DNA of 10,754 nucleotides, taken from assembly GCA_964445115.1 (NCBI GenBank), contig CAYUJU010000067.1, forward strand, positions 1-10,754. Direction: 5' to 3'. Source of the stretch: CAIJXJ01 sp964445115. GTDB lineage: Bacteria > Pseudomonadota > Gammaproteobacteria > Burkholderiales > Methylophilaceae. Made by a program: the position numbers and the translations under genes. Shown piece after piece: positions 1 through 6,031 of this stretch (the stretch's first letter is position 1; each line of letters starts with the position of its first letter). The notes under the pieces are model-generated. The model did not search any database and had not been told where the DNA came from. It was given only the letters and a program-made list of their open reading frames with translations.

Positions 1-43
1 CTGATAGTTGAGTCGATACTTCGGCGATCACCGCTTCCCTCAT
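1..43 (-). CDS. aadA1: aminoglycoside adenylyltransferase AadA1-type, N-terminal fragment cut by window edge
   Basis: Only the first 14 codons lie in the window, read leftwards from the ATG at 43. They translate as MREAVIAEVSTQLS, which I recognise as the start of AadA1, the ANT(3'')-I enzyme that adenylylates streptomycin and spectinomycin. The bases also agree with my memory of the aadA1 gene, and they differ from aadA2, which begins MRVAVTIE. The ten bases before the start (53 down to 44) match the known 5' end of the aadA1 cassette. The gene reads away from the integrase gene, the usual geometry of a cassette in first position. No Shine-Dalgarno sequence precedes the start, which is usual for this cassette. 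Whether the rest of the gene and its attC site are intact cannot be seen. A closely related aadA allele cannot be excluded from 43 bases. Confidence 0.85.
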   Translation of the reverse strand, partial: MREAVIAEVSTQLS

Positions 44-115
44 GATGTTTAACGTAAAGTAGACACCATTTCTGGTGTATAAGATTCGAATAATTGGTGT
101 ATAACTGGACTAAAG
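44..115 (-). other. attI-like integron attachment site joined to a cassette boundary
   Basis: Read on the minus strand, an AT-rich stretch ends in TTTACGTTAAACATC just before the aadA start. GTTAAAC (53 down to 47) fits the core-site consensus GTTRRRY, so the crossover would lie between 53 and 52, with the cassette to its left. TTTAC and GTTAAA form an imperfect palindrome, as in the simple site of integron attachment sites. The flank from 54 onward does not resemble attI1 of class 1 integrons as I remember it. The position between the cassette and a divergent integrase gene is where attI is expected. The right-hand limit is an estimate. Confidence 0.72.
63..104. repeat. direct and inverted TGGTGT repeats inside attI
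   Basis: TGGTGTATAA occurs at 73-82 and again at 95-104, 22 bases apart start to start, or two helical turns. A third copy of the core lies inverted at 63-68 (ACACCA) and can pair with 73-78 across a four-base TTTC loop. In attI1 the integrase binds two direct repeats beside the core site. By analogy these may be the accessory integrase-binding sites here. The repeats are directly visible; the role is inferred. Confidence 0.6.
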
Positions 116-121
116 TATTTT
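94..121 (+). promoter_or_regulatory. candidate integrase-operon promoter
   Basis: TTGGTG (94-99) and TATTTT (116-121) are separated by 16 bases and face the integrase gene. The predicted start near 128 would leave a leader of about 40 bases. It matches only three and four consensus bases. It overlaps the candidate leftward cassette promoter, an arrangement also found between the integrase and cassette promoters of some integrons. No CTG-N10-CAG LexA box is present between 54 and 170. Confidence 0.22.
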
Positions 122-125
122 TTAA
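98..125 (-). promoter_or_regulatory. candidate cassette promoter (Pc-like)
   Basis: On the minus strand TTAAAA (125-120) is followed after 16 bases by TATACA (103-98), each matching four of six positions of the sigma-70 consensus. It would read leftwards through attI into aadA, about 50 bases away. Many integrons place the cassette promoter in or next to intI or attI. The match is weak and the region is AT-rich, so chance is possible. The -10 lies inside one of the direct repeats, so integrase binding could interfere with it. Confidence 0.25.
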
Positions 126-166
126 CCATATGCTTTATATCGTTTAAATAAAAAAACGGGGTGGTT

Positions 167-1156
167 ATGGATCAGGTAAATGCACCATTGCAACCTGCCG
201 CACCTAAATTGCTTGATCTGGTGCGCGAAAAACTTCGCGTCAAGCATTACAGTATCCGAACCGAGAGTCAATACCTGCATTGGGTCAAGCGGTTTATCCT
301 TTATCACAATAAGCGTCATCCCCTTGAAATGGGCGGTCCGGAGGTTGCGGCGTTTCTCACGCATCTGGCAACGGCGGGCAATGTGTCGGCCTCGACGCAG
401 AATCAGGCGCTTTCGGCGATTCTGTTTTTGTACCGCGAGGTGCTGGCGGTGGAGTTGCCCTGGCTGGATGACGTGGTTCGGGCAAAAAAGCCTGCGCGTT
501 TGCCCACGGTGCTTTCCAAACCTGAGGTCGGCCGTATTCTGGCGCGCATGGAAGGAACACATGCGTTGATGGCGCGTTTGCTTTATGGCACGGGGATGCG
601 CTTGATGGAGTGTTGCCGCTTGCGGGTGAAGGATGTCGATTTTGATCTCGGCGAGATCCTGATCCGGGACGGCAAGGGCGGCAAGGATCGTGTCACGATG
701 TTGCCGGATGCCTTGAAGCAGCCATTGCGGGATCATCTGGCCCGGCGCCGGGTGTTGTATGAGGATGATCTGGCCAAGGGGATGGCGAGTGTGTATTTGC
801 CGGATGCGTTGGCGCGCAAATACCCCAATGCACCGACGGAGTGGGGCTGGCAGTATGTGTTTTGCGCGGCAGGGTATTCGACCGACCCGCGTTCAGGTGA
901 GGTGCGCCGTCACCATATCGATGAAAAGTCGTTGCAGCGTGCGGTGAAAAAGGCGGTGATGGCTTCAGGCGTGGCCAAGCTGGCAACGCCGCATACTTTC
1001 CGCCATTCTTTTGCGACGCATTTGCTTGAAAGTGGCTACGATATCCGCACCGTGCAGGAACTGCTGGGGCATTCCGACGTCAGTACCACGATGATTTATA
1101 CGCATGTTTTGAACAAGGGCGGAAAGGGCGTGGTCAGCCCACTGGATCAACTATGA
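167..1156 (+). CDS. intI: integron integrase (tyrosine recombinase, IntI family)
   Basis: This enzyme would recombine attC sites of cassettes with attI. I start at ATG 167 because GGGG (158-161) lies five bases upstream; an in-frame GTG at 161 would add two residues. Counting from that GTG, the N-terminal SAM-like DNA-binding domain covers about 15-105 and the catalytic domain about 115-320. The catalytic set is complete: R147 (GTGMR), H278 and R281 (TPHTFRH), H304 (LLGHSD) and nucleophile Y313 (MIYTHV). The insertion typical of integron integrases rather than XerC/D is present at about 213-235 (LPDALARKYP, then WGW). Length, 329-331 residues, is normal for the family. It is clearly related to IntI1 but differs at many positions, so it is not the class 1 enzyme. 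Its stop overlaps the next start as ATGA, which suggests coupled translation with the kinase. It looks intact and functional. Confidence 0.93.
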   Translation: MDQVNAPLQPAAPKLLDLVREKLRVKHYSIRTESQYLHWVKRFILYHNKRHPLEMGGPEVAAFLTHLATAGNVSASTQNQALSAILFLYREVLAVELPWLDDVVRAKKPARLPTVLSKPEVGRILARMEGTHALMARLLYGTGMRLMECCRLRVKDVDFDLGEILIRDGKGGKDRVTMLPDALKQPLRDHLARRRVLYEDDLAKGMASVYLPDALARKYPNAPTEWGWQYVFCAAGYSTDPRSGEVRRHHIDEKSLQRAVKKAVMASGVAKLATPHTFRHSFATHLLESGYDIRTVQELLGHSDVSTTMIYTHVLNKGGKGVVSPLDQL

Positions 1157-2871
1157 GTTTACGTTTTCGTTTGCACCTGCTGATTACCACGTTGTCGCTG
1201 GCTTTCATGCTGGCGGCGGGGTGGGTGATCATCAACGATACGCGTGTATCGATTCGCGAGCGGGTGGAGGCGGCGACGCGCGTGACGGTGCAGTTGCTGG
1301 ATACCGTGATCGTGAGTTCGTATCAGAACCCGGAATGGGGTTACACGCACGAGGTATTGCGCAGCTTTCTGTTTTCGCTGGGGTATGTGCGTAGCAACCA
1401 CATTACGCTGCACGACATGCAGGGGAATCTGTTGTACGAATCACCGCCTTCGACCTACCGTGCCAACGTGCAGCCGCCCGACTGGTTCGTGAAGATGGTT
1501 GCGCCGGAAAAAGAGGTGGTCAAGCGCCGTATACGCTTTGGCATGCTGGAGGTGACATCGAGTTCGTCGGGGTCGATCCGTGAGGCGTGGAGCGGCGTGC
1601 GGCAACTGATGTGGATTGGGTTCGGCTTCTTTTTGTTGTTGAACGGTATGGTGTACTGGGTGCTGGGGCGTGCGCTGACGCCGGTCGGGCGGATCCTCGG
1701 CGCGATCAACCGCATGGAGCAGGGCGACCTGACGGTGCGGCTGCCGGAATTCAATCTGCCGGAATTCAGCCGCATCGCGCAAAACCTCAACGACATGGCG
1801 CAGTCGCTGGAGGCGAGCACCGAGGAGAGCCGCCGTCTGGCGCTGATCGTGCAGCAGACGGGCGACGCGATTCTGATTCATGACATGAGCGGCAACATCT
1901 CGTTCTGGAACCCGGCGGCGGAACAGTTGTTCGGGCATCCGCGTGAGGATATTCTCGGACGATCCGCCTCGCTGCTGGTGCCCATGGGGCGCGAAGGCGA
2001 GCTGAAGCAAAACCTCAATGCCATCGCTGAGCGCCGGCAGATCATCAACTACGACACGCAACGCCTGACGCGTGATGGCAGGTTGATCGACGTGTCACTC
2101 TCGGCCGCGCCGCTGATCGACCCGCACGACGGCAAGGTGATCGGCGAAATCTGCAGTATGCGCGACATCACCGAGCGTAAGCACGCCGAAGAGGCTGAGC
2201 GTAAGCTGGAAGAAAACCGCCAGCTGACGCACTTGATCCAGAGGCACATCGAGGAGGAGCGCCGCAGCTTGGCACGTGAACTGCACGACGAGCTGGGGCA
2301 ATACGTTACGGCGATCAAGACCTTTGCTGTCGCTATCGGCAACAAGGCTCGCGAGCAGATGCCGGATGTCGAATCGCACGCCCAGACCATCGCGGCGGCG
2401 GCGAATCATATCTACGACGGTATGCACAACATCATCCGCCAGTTGCGCCCCGGCGCGCTGGACAACCTGGGTCTGACGGAAACCCTGCGCGATGCGGTGG
2501 CCGAGTGGCAAAAGCAGAACCCCGGGGTGAAGTTCACGCTGAACTTTTCCGGTAAACTCGACTCTCTGGGAGAGAACCTCAACATCAATCTTTACCGCGT
2601 GGTGCAGGAGTCGGTGACCAACGCATTGCGGTATTCCGAAGCGACGACCATCGACATCCGCTTCGAGGAACAGGAGAACGGCGATTTGCGACTCAGCATC
2701 AAGGACAACGGCGTGGGCATGAACATCTGCAATGTCGATCAGACCAGGCACTTCGGCATGTTGGGCATGCGTGAACGCATGCAGGCTTTGCACGGCACGT
2801 TCAACCTCGATTCCGTCCCCGGTGAGGGCACCTGTATCAGCGTCACCGTGCAGAAAGGTGGCCGCGCATGA
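1153..2871 (+). CDS. membrane sensor histidine kinase with HAMP and PAS domains
   Basis: An inner-membrane kinase expected to phosphorylate the regulator encoded next. Helix 1 (9-28) and helix 2 (151-172) enclose a periplasmic domain of about 120 residues. Its first helix and following segment recall the LapD/MoxY N-terminal sensor domain, though that assignment is by eye. A HAMP linker follows (173-225), then a PAS domain (about 226-345, ending DITERK). Next come a short coiled coil and a HisKA_3 dimerisation helix with phospho-acceptor H378 in ELHDELGQ. The ATPase domain shows the N box (ESVTN, N490) and the G1 box DNGVG (518-522). This is the NarX/UhpB/DegS kinase class. The start overlaps the integrase stop by four bases and has only a weak TGGAT ahead of it, so translation probably depends on intI. 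The ligand is unknown. Its own stop overlaps the regulator start in the same way. Confidence 0.9.
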   Translation: MSLRFRLHLLITTLSLAFMLAAGWVIINDTRVSIRERVEAATRVTVQLLDTVIVSSYQNPEWGYTHEVLRSFLFSLGYVRSNHITLHDMQGNLLYESPPSTYRANVQPPDWFVKMVAPEKEVVKRRIRFGMLEVTSSSSGSIREAWSGVRQLMWIGFGFFLLLNGMVYWVLGRALTPVGRILGAINRMEQGDLTVRLPEFNLPEFSRIAQNLNDMAQSLEASTEESRRLALIVQQTGDAILIHDMSGNISFWNPAAEQLFGHPREDILGRSASLLVPMGREGELKQNLNAIAERRQIINYDTQRLTRDGRLIDVSLSAAPLIDPHDGKVIGEICSMRDITERKHAEEAERKLEENRQLTHLIQRHIEEERRSLARELHDELGQYVTAIKTFAVAIGNKAREQMPDVESHAQTIAAAANHIYDGMHNIIRQLRPGALDNLGLTETLRDAVAEWQKQNPGVKFTLNFSGKLDSLGENLNINLYRVVQESVTNALRYSEATTIDIRFEEQENGDLRLSIKDNGVGMNICNVDQTRHFGMLGMRERMQALHGTFNLDSVPGEGTCISVTVQKGGRA

Positions 2872-3506
2872 GCCAGATCAACGTCATGCTGGTGGATGAC
2901 CATGCGGTCGTCCGTATGGGATTCAAGCTGTTGCTGGAATCGGCACCCGACATCAAGGTGGTGGCTGAGGCCGAAAGCGGTGAGCAGGCCATTCGTGCTT
3001 ACGACGAGCACCATCCCGATGTGGTGGTCATGGATATCACCATGCCTGGTATGGGAGGGATGGAGGCGATTGAGCGCTTGATGGCGCGGGATAGCGGCGC
3101 ACGGGTGTTGGTGTTGTCCGCGCATGAGGATTCTGTACACCCCAAGCGTGTGCTCAATGCTGGGGCACTGGGCTACCTCACCAAGCGCAGCGCGCCGGAA
3201 GAACTGATCACGGCGATCCGCACCGTGGCTGCACGCAAGCGTTATCTCGAGGCCAGCATTGCGCAGCAGATGGCGATCCAGCAACTCTCCGGTGAAACCA
3301 ATCCCGTCGACGTGCTTTCGCCGCGCGAGTTCGAGGTGTTCATGGCGCTGGCGCAGGGTAAGTCCACCAACGAGATCGCCGAAACGCTGCATCTCTCGCC
3401 GCGCACCATCGGTACCCATCTCTACAACGTCAAGCAGAAGCTGAATGCGGGCAACCAGGCAGAAATTGCCCTGATCGCGATGCGTTCGGGGCTGATTGAT
3501 CCCTAA
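2868..3506 (+). CDS. NarL/FixJ-family response regulator with LuxR-type HTH
   Basis: A DNA-binding regulator, almost certainly the partner of the preceding kinase. The receiver domain (3-120) has acidic residues D10 and D11, phospho-acceptor D56 (VVMDITMP), S84 and K106 (YLTKRS). A LuxR-type helix-turn-helix covers about 147-205 (LSPREFEVF, then EIAETLHLSPRTIGTH). At 212 residues it has the standard length for the family. It starts inside the kinase stop (ATGA), and the kinase class matches the regulator class, as in NarX-NarL. It resembles UvrY/GacA and MoxX-type regulators, but that is not enough to name it. Obvious candidate targets are its own operon and the attI/promoter zone at 54-160. 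No regulator site could be identified by eye. The stop lies six bases from that of the converging lipoprotein gene. Confidence 0.92.
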   Translation: MSQINVMLVDDHAVVRMGFKLLLESAPDIKVVAEAESGEQAIRAYDEHHPDVVVMDITMPGMGGMEAIERLMARDSGARVLVLSAHEDSVHPKRVLNAGALGYLTKRSAPEELITAIRTVAARKRYLEASIAQQMAIQQLSGETNPVDVLSPREFEVFMALAQGKSTNEIAETLHLSPRTIGTHLYNVKQKLNAGNQAEIALIAMRSGLIDP

Positions 3507-3512
3507 ATTGCG

Positions 3513-4112
3513 TTAGTTCGCCCGGTAACGGGCGATGTGCAGGCCGCCCATCTGGGCGATTTCGACGATGGCGGCATCCCCGGTGCGCATGCGGCCAAAG
3601 TCTGGCGGCACCAGAAAGTAGATCTGTGCGCCATCGCGTCCCGACAGGCTGCCGGTGGCAAGCTGCCAGTCTCGCCATTCCACCGGCTCTGGCAGGATGG
3701 TCGAGCCGTTGCGTCGGCTGCGCTCCAGCAAGTCCTGTTTTTCTCTTCCTACCACCAGGCTGATCACCTCGACGGTCACCAGTCGGCTTACCGGCGGCCT
3801 GTCCTTACCCTGTTCGTAATTGACGTAAGCTGGAATGTCCTCGACCAGGGGCTTGGTTTCCTGCACCTCAGGGAATTGCATCATGACGAACTTGCCCAGA
3901 TAAGGGTCGGGTTCGGTGTCCTTCAGCACGTAATTGTGCGGCTGGCGTTCGCGTTCCAGTTGGGCATCAACGATTTCGCCGACGACGTGGTCGGCAACGC
4001 GTGTCGCCAGTGATGAGGCGACCTGTTGGGCGATGGGGCCGCCAGCACAGCCACTCACCAGCAGAGCCGCCAGCAGGGCAGCAACAGACTGATGAGGGCG
4101 TGCGCTGCACAT
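3513..4112 (-). CDS. putative outer-membrane or periplasmic lipoprotein, function unknown
   Basis: The 199-residue product starts with a short polar segment, a hydrophobic stretch (AALLAALLVS) and a lipobox LVSGC with C22 as the lipidated residue. This indicates export by Sec and processing by signal peptidase II. Residues +2 and +3 are Ala and Gly, with no inner-membrane Asp at +2, so the outer membrane is the likelier site. The mature part has an amphipathic stretch (about 28-60) and then a mixed, probably beta-rich region. I recognise no family or catalytic motif. It is the last gene of the five-gene minus-strand set, four bases after the flavoprotein gene. No good Shine-Dalgarno sequence precedes the start, so coupled translation is likely. 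Confidence 0.8.
   Translation of the reverse strand: MCSARPHQSVAALLAALLVSGCAGGPIAQQVASSLATRVADHVVGEIVDAQLERERQPHNYVLKDTEPDPYLGKFVMMQFPEVQETKPLVEDIPAYVNYEQGKDRPPVSRLVTVEVISLVVGREKQDLLERSRRNGSTILPEPVEWRDWQLATGSLSGRDGAQIYFLVPPDFGRMRTGDAAIVEIAQMGGLHIARYRAN
3518..3535. terminator. hairpin between convergent operons, possible terminator
   Basis: TCGCCCG (3518-3524) and CGGGCGA (3529-3535) form a perfect seven-base stem with a GTAA loop. It overlaps the last codons of the minus-strand lipoprotein gene and lies just past the response-regulator stop. Neither side has a strong T tract, so intrinsic termination would be weak. The place, between two operons that meet head-on, supports a termination role. 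Confidence 0.3.
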
Positions 4113-4116
4113 GCGA

Positions 4117-4740
4117 TCAGGCGCGGTTTACCGCCGCGGCTGGGTTGTCGCCGTCGCCGGCAAGATGGGCATCGCGTGCTGGTAACACATCTGCCACAAG
4201 TGCCAGACTCTTCCACGGCGCGTCGGGGGTTTTGCACGCAGCCTTGGGGACGAACTTCGATTCTTCGACCAGTTGCATCTTGTGTATGTAGCGCTGGCAG
4301 TTGGGGAAGGTCTCACGCACGGCGACGCGCACCACCATTTGCGCCTCCGGGTATTCCGCCATCAGTGGATCGTTCAGGTCGATGGAGGCAATGCCGTTTA
4401 CGCGCACGCGGGTCTGCTGCTCGAAATCGATAAACAGCATGCCGATGTTGGGATTGGCCAGTACGTTGCCGGCCGACATGAACATGCCGTTGCCGTCGTA
4501 GAGCGGAAACGCCAGCGTTTTCTCGTCAATCACCTTCACGAAGCCCTTGGGGCCGCCCTTGTAGGAGCAATTGGCTTGGCCCTTGTCATCGACGGTCGCC
4601 AGAAAGAACATGTTCTTGTCAGCGATGTAGGCCTGATCTTCCGGATTGATCGTCGGCTGGATGATCGTCTGTTCGAAACGCTCGGAAAGCTTGCGTGTGT
4701 CGAAATGCTGCTGCAAATCAATTTGCTTGTCGTGGAACAT
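4117..4740 (-). CDS. pyridoxamine 5'-phosphate oxidase family protein
   Basis: The product has 207 residues and the split-barrel flavin-binding fold of the PNPOx family. Evidence is the stretch about 35-120 (ADKNMFFLATVDDKGQANCS, then an NPNIGMLFID strand and VRVNG). The C-terminal FPNCQRYIHK motif (145-154) is seen in stand-alone bacterial members. Such proteins bind FMN, F420 or heme, and most have no proven substrate. It is too unlike PdxH to be called the vitamin B6 enzyme. The reading frame is open up to 4845, but I chose ATG 4740. It has a GGGAG site at the right distance and begins two bases after the stop of the upstream gene, whereas the longer version would overlap that gene. A redox role beside the Rieske oxygenase is possible but is inference. 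Confidence 0.85.
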   Translation of the reverse strand: MFHDKQIDLQQHFDTRKLSERFEQTIIQPTINPEDQAYIADKNMFFLATVDDKGQANCSYKGGPKGFVKVIDEKTLAFPLYDGNGMFMSAGNVLANPNIGMLFIDFEQQTRVRVNGIASIDLNDPLMAEYPEAQMVVRVAVRETFPNCQRYIHKMQLVEESKFVPKAACKTPDAPWKSLALVADVLPARDAHLAGDGDNPAAAVNRA

Positions 4741-4742
4741 GC

Positions 4743-5093
4743 TCAGGCTCCCTTGATCCATGCGACTGCGGCTTCGTAGTCTTCGAATACCTGCATGTCG
4801 GCTTCTGTGAATATGCGGTTGATCCAGGCACTCCATTCTTGCCACTCGCTACCTGTGACGAGGGCGACACGGCGGAAATCCTTGGCATGCTGGCGGGTAA
4901 AACGAATCTCTTCCCATGCGACGTCCAGCGTGAAACCGACCATGTCGCGGAGATCTACCAGCAGGTTGGCGGTGCCCTGGAACTTGAGCGCGTGGTCTAC
5001 AGCATGCTCGAATTCCTGAAAATCCTTCAGGGTGAATTCGCCGAGTACTGCGGCGATGACCTGTTCTGCTTCTTGGTTATTGATTGTAATCAT
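4743..5093 (-). CDS. SpoIIAA-like STAS-domain protein
   Basis: This is a 116-residue cytoplasmic protein. It resembles the SpoIIAA-like family (STAS superfamily), with a central strand LLVDLRDMVGFTLDVAWEE (about 45-63) and a strand-helix pattern RRVALVTG. It ends in a DYEAAVAWI segment, which is typical of the family. Members bind lipids or partner proteins, but no reaction is known. The frame extends to 5144, but ATG 5093 is preferred because AGAAAGGA precedes it by about six bases and the longer form would overlap the transporter gene. It lies 19 bases after the transporter stop and two bases before the flavoprotein start, so co-transcription is likely. The family assignment is by eye. Confidence 0.8.
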   Translation of the reverse strand: MITINNQEAEQVIAAVLGEFTLKDFQEFEHAVDHALKFQGTANLLVDLRDMVGFTLDVAWEEIRFTRQHAKDFRRVALVTGSEWQEWSAWINRIFTEADMQVFEDYEAAVAWIKGA

Positions 5094-5112
5094 GTTTTTC
5101 CTTTCTCTCGCG

Positions 5113-6000
5113 TCATAGTGTAGGCGCTTGGGCGGATTTGTCAAAACCTGCTCGGCCGCGCAGGCTGATGATGCCGCTGGTGATAATCAGGGCGACGCCC
5201 AGCCAGCCGGTGGGGGTGAGTGACTCGTCCCACCAGATCATGCCGAACAGGCTGGAGAGAATCACCGTGCTGTAGGCCAGGCTGCCTGCGGTGAGCGGGT
5301 CGCCCTTGCGATAAGCACGTGTCATGGCGAGTTGCGCCAGGGTGGCGCAGGCGCCCATGGCGGAAAGCAGGCCCAGCAATTGCCAGGAGAGCGCATGAAA
5401 CTGGTGGATCAGCATCCACAGGCCGCTGCCGATGGTGCAGACCAGCGTGAAATAAAACACCGTGCGCCACTCCGGCTCACCCATGCGGCCAAGTTGTGTC
5501 ACCTGTAAGTAGACAATGCCGGCCAGCAACCCTGAGACCAGGCCCATCAGGGCAGGTATCCACGTGCCCTGGGTGAAACTGGGCTGTAGCAGCAGTGCCA
5601 CGCCGATGAATCCGACGACAATCGCCAGCAGTAGGACGGGCTTGGCTTCTCTTGGCATGTAAAACAGGGTGAGTACGGCCAGGAAAAGCGGCGAGGTGTA
5701 GTTCAGGGTGATGGCGGTCGCCAGTGGCAACTGGGTGATCGCGTAGAAATACAGGGCCAGCGAGACAAAGCCGAGCAGGCTGCGCGAGGCATGCAACTGC
5801 CAGCGCGCCGTACGCAGCGACTTTCCGCCACGGCTGGCGAGGATCATCAGGTAAATCGTGATCAGCCCGAACAGCGAGCGGTAGAACACCAGTTCATTGC
5901 TGGAAAGTGTTTCGGCCCCCGCCTTGACCAGCGCCCCCATGCAGGCGAAGAAAAAGCCCGCAACCAGCATCCACAAATTGCCGAGGCCGACGGGTTTCAT
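5113..6000 (-). CDS. EamA/DMT-superfamily transporter
   Basis: The product has 295 residues and ten predicted membrane helices in two EamA repeats (about 8-140 and 150-285), the usual size and layout of drug/metabolite transporters such as RhaT/YdcZ-type exporters. Helices show the usual features: FFFACMGALVK in helix 1, FYRSLFGL in helix 2, LNYTSPLFLAVL closing the first repeat, and AYSTVILSSLFGMIWW in the second. DMT proteins usually export amino acids, metabolites or drugs through the inner membrane, and the substrate cannot be read from sequence. It begins 31 bases after the Rieske oxygenase stop, so it may export a product or intermediate of that enzyme; this is inference. The Shine-Dalgarno sequence is weak. 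Confidence 0.9.
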   Translation of the reverse strand: MKPVGLGNLWMLVAGFFFACMGALVKAGAETLSSNELVFYRSLFGLITIYLMILASRGGKSLRTARWQLHASRSLLGFVSLALYFYAITQLPLATAITLNYTSPLFLAVLTLFYMPREAKPVLLLAIVVGFIGVALLLQPSFTQGTWIPALMGLVSGLLAGIVYLQVTQLGRMGEPEWRTVFYFTLVCTIGSGLWMLIHQFHALSWQLLGLLSAMGACATLAQLAMTRAYRKGDPLTAGSLAYSTVILSSLFGMIWWDESLTPTGWLGVALIITSGIISLRGRAGFDKSAQAPTL

Positions 6001-6031
6001 GCTTGCAGGATGTGTGGAATTTGAAGGCCCG

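Noticed and set aside
44..60. Possible class 1 integron attI1
   Set aside because: On the minus strand the bases before GTTAAAC read CTACTTTAC, not the AAACAAA of attI1 as I remember it. The integrase also differs from IntI1 at many positions.
122..736. A 204-codon minus-strand frame across the upstream region and the first half of intI
   Set aside because: It lies antisense to the integrase N-terminal domain and has no family resemblance. A cassette gene would also be expected beyond attI, not inside intI.
167..1156. Possible XerC/XerD or phage integrase in place of an integron integrase
   Set aside because: The extra segment with LPDALARKYP and WGW is specific to integron integrases, and a cassette core site lies directly upstream in the expected orientation.
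4741..4845. A longer N terminus for the PNPOx-family protein, starting at 4845
   Set aside because: The extension overlaps the end of the STAS gene, and its residues do not resemble the family. ATG 4740 has a good ribosome site and tight spacing.
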